From assembly GCA_019638515.1 (NCBI GenBank), contig JAHBTS010000009.1:1-64000 (forward strand): DNA of 64,000 nucleotides. Direction: 5' to 3'. The notes under the pieces are model-generated. The model was given only the letters and a program-made list of their open reading frames with translations. It was not told the DNA's origin and searched no databases. Every line of letters starts with the position of its first letter. Positions within the stretch are counted from its first letter, which is position 1. This document shows positions 54,958 through 63,805 of the stretch, piece by piece. A program made the translations under genes and the position numbers. This DNA is from Chitinophagales bacterium (GTDB lineage Bacteria > Bacteroidota > Bacteroidia > Chitinophagales > LD1).

Positions 54958-54984
54958 TTGAACTAAAGCTAATTTTTATTTTCG
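54958..54984 (+). promoter_or_regulatory. Candidate promoter of the deoxyhypusine-synthase-like gene
   Basis: TTG (54958-54960) and TATTTTCG (54977-54984) are separated by 16 nt, shorter than the usual 19. The -7 element is good. The leader to ATG 55020 would be about 30 nt. The rest of the 251-bp gap (54769-55019) shows nothing further. Confidence 0.35.
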
Positions 54985-55019
54985 CGCTTCGTTTTTATCA
55001 CTTTAAGAAAGAATTTACC

Positions 55020-55991
55020 ATGAGTACACCAATTAGAGAGTTTATGCAGAAACACTATCTGCATTTTAATGCAGCAGCAATGGTGGATGCTGCCAAAGGA
55101 TATGAAGCACACTTAGCCGAAGGCGGCAAAATGATGATAACACTTGCAGGTGCTATGAGTACTGCCGAACTTGGCATTTCGCTGGCCGAAATGATTCGTC
55201 AAGGAAAAGTAGATATCATCTCGTGCACCGGAGCCAATTTAGAAGAAGACTTAATGAATTTGGTGGCTCACGACCACTACAAACGCGTACCTAACTACCG
55301 CGATTTAAGCCCGCAAGAAGAGTGGGATTTACTCGAAAACCACTACAACCGCGTAACCGACACCTGCATTCCGGAAGAAGAGGCTTTCCGAAGACTTCAA
55401 AAGCATATACATGCTATATGGAAAGATGCTGATAGCAAAGGCGAGCGCCACTTTCCGCATGAGTTTATGTACAAATTACTTTTAAGCGGAGTATTGGAGC
55501 AATACTACCAAATTGATCCAAAAAACAGTTGGATGTTAGCAGCCGCAGAAAAAAATATTCCAATTGTGGTTCCCGGTTGGGAAGACAGCACTATGGGTAA
55601 TATTTTTGCTTCATACTGCATAAAAGGAGAACTAAAACCAACCACCGTTCGCGGAGGAATTGAATACATGATGGAACTGAGCGACTGGTATCGCAAAAAC
55701 AGTTCCGGCAAAGGCGTAGGCTTTTTCCAAATTGGTGGAGGCATTGCCGGAGATTTTCCAATTTGTGTGGTGCCAATGATGTATCAAGATTTAGAATGGC
55801 ACGATGTTCCTTTCTGGAACTATTTTTGCCAAATTTCAGACTCTACCACTTCGTACGGCTCATATTCCGGAGCTGTGCCAAACGAAAAAATCACTTGGGG
55901 TAAATTAGATATTCACACACCTAAGTTTATCATTGAAAGCGATGCAACCATTGTGGCTCCGCTTATTTTCGGCTGGGTGCTTGGCTGGTAA
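55020..55991 (+). CDS. Deoxyhypusine synthase-family protein (possible homospermidine-type enzyme)
   Basis: The 323-residue product shows the DHS fold: TLAGAMSTAELGISLAEMI near residue 41 and the NAD-site CTGANLEEDLMN near 69. The catalytic-lysine motif TWGKLD has Lys295, matching the WGK of human DHS that forms the enamine or imine with the aminobutyl group. Bacteria have no eIF5A, and bacterial family members are thought to act on spermidine or putrescine (homospermidine synthesis) or to be uncharacterised. It stands 17 bp before the gmhA-like gene on the same strand, but I see no biochemical tie to it. Confidence 0.85.
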   Translation: MSTPIREFMQKHYLHFNAAAMVDAAKGYEAHLAEGGKMMITLAGAMSTAELGISLAEMIRQGKVDIISCTGANLEEDLMNLVAHDHYKRVPNYRDLSPQEEWDLLENHYNRVTDTCIPEEEAFRRLQKHIHAIWKDADSKGERHFPHEFMYKLLLSGVLEQYYQIDPKNSWMLAAAEKNIPIVVPGWEDSTMGNIFASYCIKGELKPTTVRGGIEYMMELSDWYRKNSSGKGVGFFQIGGGIAGDFPICVVPMMYQDLEWHDVPFWNYFCQISDSTTSYGSYSGAVPNEKITWGKLDIHTPKFIIESDATIVAPLIFGWVLGW

Positions 55992-56008
55992 TTTTCATAA
56001 ACAATAAA

Positions 56009-56605
56009 ATGTACAACATGCAGCAGAAAATAAAAGAAGCCATTGCTGCTTCCATTAAAGTAAAACAAAGCATTTTAGAAAATACTGAAATGCTGCAACA
56101 GCTTGAAACAGTTGCCAACTTAGTTGCCGATGCTTTCGAACGCGGCAATAAAGTATTGTTTTGTGGCAATGGTGGTAGTGCTGCCGATGCACAACATCTT
56201 GCAGCAGAATTTACAGGGCGTTTTTATAGCGATAGAAATCCATTGCCTGCCGAAGCGCTACATGTAAACACATCCTTTGTTACAGCCGTGGCAAACGATT
56301 ATAGTTACGATGAAATATACCAACGTGCCATTAAAGCACACGGCAAAGCGGGCGATGTGCTGTTTGCAATTTCTACCAGCGGCAATTCAAAAAACTGTGT
56401 ACTTGCCATGCAAGAAGCCCAACTTCGCAACATGAAAGTAATTGCATTTACCGGTGCCACAGGAGGCAATATGAAAAACTGCTGCCACTACTTATTTAAT
56501 ATTCCCAGCACCGATACGCCACGCATACAAGAATCGCACATTCTTATTGGGCATACCATTTGCCAATTGGTAGAAGAGATGCTTATAGAACGAAAAGTTA
56601 TCTAA
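56009..56605 (+). CDS. gmhA: Phosphoheptose isomerase (sedoheptulose-7-phosphate isomerase)
   Basis: The 198-residue product has the SIS fold with VLFCGNGGSAADAQHLAAEFTGRF near residue 50 and LFAISTSGNSKNCVLAMQEA near 115, as in GmhA. It converts sedoheptulose 7-phosphate to D-glycero-D-manno-heptose 7-phosphate, the entry step of the heptose pathway. It is first of three genes (gmhA, hddC-like, gmhB-like) whose spacing is 7 bp and a 4-bp overlap. An alternative start at Met4 (56018) would change little. Confidence 0.9.
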   Translation: MYNMQQKIKEAIAASIKVKQSILENTEMLQQLETVANLVADAFERGNKVLFCGNGGSAADAQHLAAEFTGRFYSDRNPLPAEALHVNTSFVTAVANDYSYDEIYQRAIKAHGKAGDVLFAISTSGNSKNCVLAMQEAQLRNMKVIAFTGATGGNMKNCCHYLFNIPSTDTPRIQESHILIGHTICQLVEEMLIERKVI

Positions 56606-56612
56606 TTGCCAC

Positions 56613-57344
56613 ATGCTGCAAACAACAACAGCACTCATATTGGCAGGCGGCTTTGGCACACGTTTACAAAGTGTGGTAAAAGACATTCCAAAGCCAATGG
56701 CTCCAATTGGCAACCAACCATTTTTACACTACCTTTTTTTGTACTTAAAGAAATTTGGAATAAAGAAGGTAGTGCTATTGGTAGGTTATAAACACGAAGT
56801 AATAACATCGCATTTTGGCAACAACTATAGTGGTATTGAAGTTGCTTACAGCATAGAACACGAGCCATTAGGAACCGGAGGTGCCATTATGAAAGCAATG
56901 CAAAGCATCAACAGCAACTGCTTTCTATTAAATGGCGATACCTTCTTCAATGTTGATTTATGGCAGATGGAAAATACCATCAATACCAATGAAACTGATA
57001 TTGCACTTGCATTATCGCTTCAAAAAAAATTTGACCGCTATGGCACAGTACTTTTTAACCAACAGCAAAAAGTAACTGCATTTCAAGAAAAAAAATGGGT
57101 AGATGAAGGTTGGATAAACGGAGGCGTGTATTGGATAAACCAACATTTTTTTGAAAAAATAAAAACACAATGCAACATAGAATTACCCACTAAGTTTTCG
57201 TTTGAAAAAGATGTGTTTGAAACATTTACCCACCAACTGAATTTGCTCGCATTTTTGCAGCAACAATACTTTATAGACATTGGTATTCCCGAAGATTATA
57301 CGCGTGCTCAAAGCGAATTACCACTTTACTTTTCGGCTGTATGA
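56613..57344 (+). CDS. Heptose-1-phosphate nucleotidyltransferase (HddC-like)
   Basis: The 243-residue sugar nucleotidyltransferase has the signature LILAGGFGTRLQSVVKDIPKPMAPIGNQPFL at residues 8-38 and FLLNGDTFFNVD near 108. It is of the HddC kind, which makes GDP-D-glycero-alpha-D-manno-heptose. Placement between gmhA and gmhB supports that reading. By itself the sequence cannot exclude other sugar-phosphate substrates. The stop overlaps the next start (ATGA, 57341-57344). Confidence 0.82.
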   Translation: MLQTTTALILAGGFGTRLQSVVKDIPKPMAPIGNQPFLHYLFLYLKKFGIKKVVLLVGYKHEVITSHFGNNYSGIEVAYSIEHEPLGTGGAIMKAMQSINSNCFLLNGDTFFNVDLWQMENTINTNETDIALALSLQKKFDRYGTVLFNQQQKVTAFQEKKWVDEGWINGGVYWINQHFFEKIKTQCNIELPTKFSFEKDVFETFTHQLNLLAFLQQQYFIDIGIPEDYTRAQSELPLYFSAV

Positions 57345-57889
57345 AATTGCCTTTTACCATAGATAAATCGTGGACGCTCTTTTTAGATAGAGATGGCGTA
57401 ATTAACCTGCATTATCCAAACGATTACGTAAAACATTGGCAAGAGTTTATTTTCTTAGAAGGCGCTTTAGATGCCATTAGCCAACTCTCGCACGTTTTTA
57501 AAAGAATAATTGTGGTAACCAACCAACAAGGCGTAGGCAAAGGATTGATGAGCGATAGCGATTTGCTCTTTATTCACGAAGAGATGCGTAAAGCTGTAAG
57601 AAAGAATGGAGGAACCATACACGCAGTTTATACCGCCACCAAATTGGTTGCCGAAGACAACAATATGCGCAAACCTAATATAGGCATGGCTTTGCAAGCA
57701 AAAAAAGATTTTGAGGGGTTGGATTTTTCAAAAAGCATTATGGTGGGCGATTCTGTTTCCGATTTGCAATTCGGTAAAAATGCAGGAATGAAAACGGTAT
57801 ATATTTCGCAAATGGAACAAGACCATCCTTTAGCAGATATTACATTACATAGCCTCAACGATTTAGCCACGCTAATTACCCACAGTTAG
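57341..57889 (+). CDS. gmhB: D,D-heptose 1,7-bisphosphate phosphatase
   Basis: The 182-residue HAD phosphatase has motif I in LFLDRDGVINLHYPNDYV near residue 13, the conserved VVTNQQGVGKGLMS near 58, and motif IV in MVGDSVSDLQFGKNAGM near 130. This is the GmhB subgroup, although the usual zinc-binding cysteines are not visible. It removes the C7 phosphate to yield heptose 1-phosphate for HddC. No heptose kinase (HddA or HldE) is encoded in this window. Its stop overlaps the convergent tamB stop by 4 bp. Confidence 0.88.
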   Translation: MKLPFTIDKSWTLFLDRDGVINLHYPNDYVKHWQEFIFLEGALDAISQLSHVFKRIIVVTNQQGVGKGLMSDSDLLFIHEEMRKAVRKNGGTIHAVYTATKLVAEDNNMRKPNIGMALQAKKDFEGLDFSKSIMVGDSVSDLQFGKNAGMKTVYISQMEQDHPLADITLHSLNDLATLITHS

Positions 57890-60800
57890 TCTGTTTCCGG
57901 CAATTCCTCATCTTCTTTTATTTCTGCATCAGGTGTGGTATTGGCGGCTTTCTTCTTTTTTTTCTTCTTCTTAAAAAGCTCTTTAAACTTATCGAAATCT
58001 TTACGGAAAGTTATTCCCACTCCGGTACGGTTTCTATTTCGCAAGTTAAAGTTATCGTAATCGGTTCGGTTAAATACTTTTGCCCTCCAAGTGCCTTCTT
58101 TATCGAGTTTATACTCTAATTGAAAATCGCCTGCTACGTTGGCAGTAGCCACACGGCTGGTTCCGGTACCTGTGTTGTCTATTACCGTTGTATTACCAAA
58201 ATCTACATTACCACCTGCACTCAACGAGAGCCTATCATTAAAAAAGCGTTTGGTTAATGCCAATTGCAATTCTCTGCGAGTATCCAATGCAGCATCATCG
58301 CCCGATGCAGTTGCACCTTGTTGGTTATACTGCCTATAGCCAAAATTTACATCAAAATCATTTACAAAATTTGAAAAGAAATTATTGAGATAGAGCGACA
58401 ACTGCGAAGACACAAATTCGCCCAGTGTATTGGCTACGCCTCCGCCAATAGATTCTGTTCCCATTGAATTATTCAATGTATTTCCCGGTGGTAAAAAACG
58501 GTTCATTACCAATAAACCAAACACCTCTTTATTCAATTCGGTTTCGTTGGTACGAATAATTTGCAATCGATTTTCTACCAAATTTTTAATGCTCGGATCG
58601 GGATCTATGGCACGAATATCGAAAGCTACATTGGGTGCCGCCAACACACCGGAAAGTTTCATGAGTAATTTCACTGGAATGCGGCTTCGGGCACGGGTTT
58701 CGGCCTCACTTTGCTGAGAAGTGCCCGAAGTAGTGCTATGCTCAAAGAAATCGCTAATTAAATCGTAGGTAGAAGTACGCACGCTATACACAGCATCTAC
58801 ATTTAATTGTGCTTGGTATATATCGCCCGTAAAATTGATACTGCCGCCCGGCTCTATTTGAAAGCGTTTATTTATGATGTTTTGAAGTGTAAACAAATAA
58901 TCGCCCTTTGCAACTTCATAAGTTCCATACATGGTTACATTACCCGCTTTCGGAATTTCAAGTTTAATGTTTCCTTTTCCGATACTTGAAAGAATATCGC
59001 CAGCAACGGGATCTAGCACAATATCAATCCTTCCATCGGGTGTGGCTTCCAGTTCAAGAATAAAGGTGAGTCCATTTAATTTCAACTTCTGCTTAGCTTC
59101 AATTTTTAATGAATCGGCCTTCTTATCTACAAACTGAAAGAATGAATAGCGGCTTGTTTCTTTCGTATTCCTAATAGGTAAATTCACATGTGTGCCGGGC
59201 ATTGTTTTTACATTGGCACGAATGGTAAGATCGTTGAACAATCCCTTAAAATTGACACTTCCTGCCGCAAATGCTTTACCATAAAAAACAGGATTCAGTT
59301 TCTCATCGGTATTCAGCATCATGGCATTAAATGTATTTACCCGAAGATCTATTCCGAAGTTTTTAAACCATGAATGATATATTTTACCGTTGGCAATGGC
59401 TTTGTTATGCTCATTGTTGTTTATATCCTGAATGATTAGATGGTTGATATTGATATTGTTTTCTGTAAGCAGTACTTCTTGGTTGCGTATTGAATAGCGT
59501 GTATTTAAATAGCTTACAGTAGTAGCAGCCGTGTCTATTTTCATACTTCCGGTAAGTGCCAGTTTGGGCATTACACCTTGCAATCGCAACTTACCGGTAG
59601 CTGTGCCATAAGTATTTTTTACATACGGTTTAAAGTATGGATAATTTAAAAAATCGAGCGACAACTTGCGTAAGTCGAATGCCAGATTCAACTCCGGCTT
59701 GCTTCTATCTAAAGAGTAATAACCATAGCCACGTATATCGTTTCCATTTTCTTGCACCTGAGTGTTTACTACAATTCTGTTGCGTGCCTGCTCCAGTTCG
59801 CTCTGTAAGGCAATATTGCCTATGCTTACTTCGCCAAGTTTTACGTTTGATGCCACAACATTGGCAATAATGGAAGGCGTATAAAATATATCTTCAATTT
59901 TGGCCACGCCATTTATTTCGGCACTAATACCGGCATCTTTAGGCATAAACAATTTGGTAAAATCGCTCAGCACCATTTTGTTTAAATTGATATTAAACGA
60001 AGTTGAAGTATCGTTCTTTAAATACGCATCGAGCGAAATACTTTGCTCGTTGCTAGCAAATACAAAATTTTTAGAAGTAATTTTTTTACCACTTACTTCA
60101 ATTTCATTGTTGGGAGAAAATTGCCATAGTTTATCTGAAAGCCATACTTCGGAAGGGCGCATCTGCATTTTTAAACTATTGCTCTGCGGGAAAAGATCGG
60201 CAGTTAAATTCATCTTGTTTTTATGATGCTTATCTAATGCAAACACCTTCAATAAAAAGCCATTTATTTCGTTGTGAGCTTCTATTTGTAAACTATCCAC
60301 CATTAAACTATCGCCCACGTAAATATTATCGCAATTGAGGTAGGTGTCTAACTCTTTACCAATAATACCCGATAAGATAGTTGTGCGTTGGATATTCATT
60401 TTTCCCCATTGCAATTCGGGTATAAAACCGTTGAGCGAAATTTGGCTAAGTCGTGAACTTACGGTTCCCTGAATTTTTGAATTGCGGATTAGTTTAAAAT
60501 CCGGATGAATAAATTGAGTAAGTACGCCTGGTTCGTAAATGCGTGCCGCAAATGAAAACTCTTCGGTACTAAAACTTTCCATTCTAAATGCTGTATTTTC
60601 TGTAAAGGTTCGCTCCACAATATGTTTCAGCGTAGGAATTAGTTTAGAAAAACTGTAGTGTCCTTCAATTTCCACTTCGGCTACTTTGCTCTTTAGGAGT
60701 AGCGACTTTTTCCTGTTGTCTTCGTTATAGGCTTGCAGTTGAACAAAATCTACAAAAGCGCTAGTATCTTTATTTGCCAAACGTAAATTTCTAAGTACGA

Positions 60801-62721
60801 TGGTTCCTGCAATATCATCAATATTTTTCCCCGTAATGTTACTCGATAAATCAGCGCCTACAGTTAATTCCTGCTTGCTTAGATTGAGTGCCTTTAAATT
60901 GGCATTGCGAATAGTAGAAGTGAAATTAAACTCCGGTTCTGCCTTGTTTAAATTTGCCATTCCATCGAAATCAAAATCTATGTTCTCATCGTGTATGCAA
61001 AGTTTCCCAACAAAGGTTCTTTTTTTTAAAACACCATTTACGGTAGCATTTCGGTAGTTATACTGTTTCAAAAAGATACTCTTTACGGTACCGTTTATTT
61101 GCGCTTCTATTTCATCTAATTTTAATCCTTTCCCGTTTATATCTGCCACAGCAGTAATAGTTCCCAACATAGATTCGTTTCCGGTAAACTTTCCTAGATC
61201 GAAATCATGTAAGGCTAAATTTCCTTTATAGGAGGCTTCGTTTGTTTTCTTATTGTACCTAAAATTTAAATCGGTAGTGGCAGAGCCTATTGCAGTGTTG
61301 AACTTGCCTTGCGAAAAAATATCGGTTAAAAATCCATCGAGATTACCTGTAAAACTAATATTACCCAAACGTGCAATGTTTTCCGGAATTTTTACTGAAG
61401 GTATGAGTGCTTGAATATCTTTTACATTAGTAGTAAGTTTTGCCACTCGCAAGTTCAGCGATGTTTCAAAAACATCGGGCAAACCATACGTAAAAAAGTT
61501 TCCTTTAAAGTAAGTATTGGAACCCGTTTTAAGTTCCATATCTCTACCGCGTAAATTATTTACTCTACCATCTATCTTACCTGCCAATTGAATGGTATTG
61601 TGCTCAATTGCATGTAATTTTTTGGCAAAGAAATTAACGTCTTTAAGTGCCACTTTGCTATGCTTAAAATCGCCTTTCATACGCACCTTGGTAATAAACT
61701 TAGTAAAGTCGTTGAAGTGTGAGTATTGTAAATACACGTAATTAGAAAGTTGACTCCCGGGAGTTTGCAACATCAATTTTTTACACTCAATTTCATTGGG
61801 CGTTACCCGAGCTTCGGCACGTAAATTACTTAAAACCAAACCACATTTTTCGCGGGCAGAAAGTTGTCTGATACTTGCAATAATTGTATCGCGGCTGAGT
61901 GTACCTTTGGTAACATTCAGGTTAATGGCTCGAATATCCAAATGGTTGTAGTCCATACCAATTGGGTTTACAGGCTTTTGAATATTATTGATAAGTACTT
62001 GTGCATTAGTAATTAAAACCCGTCCAAAATCTATCTTTAAATCGCCAATCATGAAATGAACCGGCTTTAGTGTATCGCTCGGCTTCTTAGGCTGCAATGG
62101 GTTTATTACAATATCTACAATAGGATTTACAATGGTAAGTGAATGAAGGTTCATTCTACCCGAAGCCAAACCCAAATCATTTAACTTAGCCAACATTCTG
62201 CCCACATTCACGCGCACAATTGTGCCTCCTTTTTTGTCGGTATAATCGAAATGCGTATGCAACAATCCAATCTCCTGCACCTCTACTCTTACATTTAATG
62301 GCGATGATTTTTTCTTCTTTTTACTCTTCTTTAGAGAAAAAACTTCATTTAGATTCAACTTACCGTTAGTATCTTTTTGTAAATGAAAGTAAGCACCCTC
62401 CAATGCAATTCCTTTTACAAGAATTTCTTTACGCAATAAAGCCCTACCGCTAAAATGCACATCAACTTTTCGGGCAGCAATCATGGTATCGTTACTATAA
62501 TCGCGTACCAAAACATCTTCCAATAAAATATTTCGTGAAAATGTGAGCTTAAACGCACCTATCTTCACTTCTGTATTCAACTTTTCTGAAAGTAGTTCGG
62601 CAGTTTTGCGCGCACAGTAATTTTGGACCGTAGGAATGTTTACTACAATCACAGTTGCTATTCCTAATAATAGAAACAGTGCTACAAGAGACAATAAGAA
62701 GATTCCTGTTTTTCTTAGCAA
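57886..62721 (-). CDS. TamB-like translocation and assembly module protein (AsmA/DUF490)
   Basis: The 1611-residue product has an N-terminal transmembrane anchor (LRKTGIFLLSLVALFLLLGIATVIVV), a long periplasmic run of beta-strands (RADE/DUF3971-like), and a C-terminal TamB domain (about residues 1170-1545; GNVTMYGTYEVAKGDYLFTLQ and INFTGDIYQAQLNVDAVY). It spans inner to outer membrane and supports lipid or protein transport to the outer membrane. The C-terminus ends in a run of eight lysines followed by an acidic tail, beyond the barrel-like end. No tamA neighbour is present. The start is 31 bp from the divergent tsaD start. Confidence 0.9.
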   Translation of the reverse strand: MLRKTGIFLLSLVALFLLLGIATVIVVNIPTVQNYCARKTAELLSEKLNTEVKIGAFKLTFSRNILLEDVLVRDYSNDTMIAARKVDVHFSGRALLRKEILVKGIALEGAYFHLQKDTNGKLNLNEVFSLKKSKKKKKSSPLNVRVEVQEIGLLHTHFDYTDKKGGTIVRVNVGRMLAKLNDLGLASGRMNLHSLTIVNPIVDIVINPLQPKKPSDTLKPVHFMIGDLKIDFGRVLITNAQVLINNIQKPVNPIGMDYNHLDIRAINLNVTKGTLSRDTIIASIRQLSAREKCGLVLSNLRAEARVTPNEIECKKLMLQTPGSQLSNYVYLQYSHFNDFTKFITKVRMKGDFKHSKVALKDVNFFAKKLHAIEHNTIQLAGKIDGRVNNLRGRDMELKTGSNTYFKGNFFTYGLPDVFETSLNLRVAKLTTNVKDIQALIPSVKIPENIARLGNISFTGNLDGFLTDIFSQGKFNTAIGSATTDLNFRYNKKTNEASYKGNLALHDFDLGKFTGNESMLGTITAVADINGKGLKLDEIEAQINGTVKSIFLKQYNYRNATVNGVLKKRTFVGKLCIHDENIDFDFDGMANLNKAEPEFNFTSTIRNANLKALNLSKQELTVGADLSSNITGKNIDDIAGTIVLRNLRLANKDTSAFVDFVQLQAYNEDNRKKSLLLKSKVAEVEIEGHYSFSKLIPTLKHIVERTFTENTAFRMESFSTEEFSFAARIYEPGVLTQFIHPDFKLIRNSKIQGTVSSRLSQISLNGFIPELQWGKMNIQRTTILSGIIGKELDTYLNCDNIYVGDSLMVDSLQIEAHNEINGFLLKVFALDKHHKNKMNLTADLFPQSNSLKMQMRPSEVWLSDKLWQFSPNNEIEVSGKKITSKNFVFASNEQSISLDAYLKNDTSTSFNINLNKMVLSDFTKLFMPKDAGISAEINGVAKIEDIFYTPSIIANVVASNVKLGEVSIGNIALQSELEQARNRIVVNTQVQENGNDIRGYGYYSLDRSKPELNLAFDLRKLSLDFLNYPYFKPYVKNTYGTATGKLRLQGVMPKLALTGSMKIDTAATTVSYLNTRYSIRNQEVLLTENNININHLIIQDINNNEHNKAIANGKIYHSWFKNFGIDLRVNTFNAMMLNTDEKLNPVFYGKAFAAGSVNFKGLFNDLTIRANVKTMPGTHVNLPIRNTKETSRYSFFQFVDKKADSLKIEAKQKLKLNGLTFILELEATPDGRIDIVLDPVAGDILSSIGKGNIKLEIPKAGNVTMYGTYEVAKGDYLFTLQNIINKRFQIEPGGSINFTGDIYQAQLNVDAVYSVRTSTYDLISDFFEHSTTSGTSQQSEAETRARSRIPVKLLMKLSGVLAAPNVAFDIRAIDPDPSIKNLVENRLQIIRTNETELNKEVFGLLVMNRFLPPGNTLNNSMGTESIGGGVANTLGEFVSSQLSLYLNNFFSNFVNDFDVNFGYRQYNQQGATASGDDAALDTRRELQLALTKRFFNDRLSLSAGGNVDFGNTTVIDNTGTGTSRVATANVAGDFQLEYKLDKEGTWRAKVFNRTDYDNFNLRNRNRTGVGITFRKDFDKFKELFKKKKKKKKAANTTPDAEIKEDEELPETD

Positions 62722-62739
62722 CTATTCGTTTTTGAAATT

Positions 62740-62747
62740 TACTTTTG
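62740..62747 (+). promoter_or_regulatory. -7 element of the tsaD promoter
   Basis: TACTTTTG matches TAnnTTTG exactly and lies 5 nt before the GTG start at 62753, implying a leaderless or near-leaderless mRNA. No convincing -33 element is seen. It lies in the 31-bp gap between the divergent tamB and tsaD genes. Confidence 0.4.
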
Positions 62748-62752
62748 CATAC

Positions 62753-63751
62753 GTGTCTATTACTATACTTGGCATCGAATCATCTTGCGATGACACAGCC
62801 GTATCTTTATGCGAAAATGGGAAAATTCTTTCCAACATTACTGCTTCGCAATCCATACATGAACAATGGGGTGGAGTGTTTCCTGAACTTGCATCGCGCG
62901 CGCACCAACAAAACATAATACCAGTAATAGATGCAGCAGTAAAAAGCAGTGGTAAAAAACTAACAGATATTAACGCCATAGCCTTTACACGAGGCCCCGG
63001 CTTAATTGGTTCTTTGCTAGTAGGCACCTCCTTTGCCAAAGGTCTTTCCTTAGCCTTGAATATTCCACTCATTGAAGTAAACCATATTCAGGCGCATATT
63101 TTGGCACACTTTATTGATGCTCAACCCTCCTTTCCATTTCTATGCCTTACCGTTTCTGGCGGGCACACACAATTGGTGTTAGTACACAATCATTTTACTT
63201 TTGAAACTATTGGTGAAACCATAGACGATGCAGCAGGAGAAGCCTTTGACAAAACTGCCAAAATGCTTGGATTACCCTATCCGGGCGGGCATCTTATTGA
63301 TAAATACGCTCAAGCCGGAAATCCTTTGGCTTTTAAGTTTGCTTCACCCAAAGCAGGTAATCTAAATTTCAGTTTTAGTGGATTAAAAACTTCGGTACTC
63401 TACTTTTTACAAAAGCAAGAGAAGATAAATCCAGCCTTTATAGAAGAAAACTTAAACGATTTATGCGCCTCTATTCAACACACTATTGTTGAAATGCTTA
63501 TTAGCAATTTAGAAACAGCAATTATTCAAACCAACGTAAAAGAAATTGCACTTGCCGGAGGTGTAAGTGCCAACACGCTACTTCGCAAAAGATTTGCAAA
63601 TGTTGCCAACCACCATAGTTTACAATACCATATTCCCAAGTTTGAATACTGCACCGATAATGCAGCAATGATTGCCATTACCGGATACTATAAATACCTG
63701 CAAGGCAACTTTACCGATTTACAGGTAGAACCATTAGCTCGATGGAAATAA
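62753..63751 (+). CDS. tsaD: tRNA N6-adenosine threonylcarbamoyltransferase
   Basis: The 332-residue product carries the TsaD/Kae1 marks: ILGIESSCDDTAVS, ELASRAHQQNI, TRGPGLIGSLLVG, metal ligands His111 and His115 (NHIQAHILAHF), LSGGHTQLV near 140, DDAAGEAFDKTAKMLG near 160 and CTDNAAMIAI near 300. It places threonylcarbamoyl on A37 of ANN-decoding tRNAs with TsaB, TsaC and TsaE. The start is GTG 62753. The open frame extends to 62636 but the added residues are unlike the family and run into the divergent tamB coding region. Confidence 0.95.
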   Translation: MSITILGIESSCDDTAVSLCENGKILSNITASQSIHEQWGGVFPELASRAHQQNIIPVIDAAVKSSGKKLTDINAIAFTRGPGLIGSLLVGTSFAKGLSLALNIPLIEVNHIQAHILAHFIDAQPSFPFLCLTVSGGHTQLVLVHNHFTFETIGETIDDAAGEAFDKTAKMLGLPYPGGHLIDKYAQAGNPLAFKFASPKAGNLNFSFSGLKTSVLYFLQKQEKINPAFIEENLNDLCASIQHTIVEMLISNLETAIIQTNVKEIALAGGVSANTLLRKRFANVANHHSLQYHIPKFEYCTDNAAMIAITGYYKYLQGNFTDLQVEPLARWK

Positions 63752-63754
63752 AAA

Positions 63755-63780
63755 AGCCTTCGTAAAAAGTTACGAAGGCT
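63755..63780. terminator. Bidirectional rho-independent terminator
   Basis: A perfect 11-bp stem AGCCTTCGTAA/TTACGAAGGCT encloses a 4-nt loop, with A- and T-rich flanks. It lies between the convergent tsaD and the edge gene on the minus strand. Confidence 0.85.
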
Positions 63781-63805
63781 CTTAAGTATTTGCTTAAACT
63801 AAAAT

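Noticed and set aside
55020-55991. True deoxyhypusine synthesis
   Set aside because: Bacteria have no eIF5A, so only family membership and an intact catalytic lysine are claimed.
57886-58020. Poly-lysine tail of tamB as frameshift or artefact
   Set aside because: The frame is intact, ends in a normal stop, and basic or acidic tails occur in this family.
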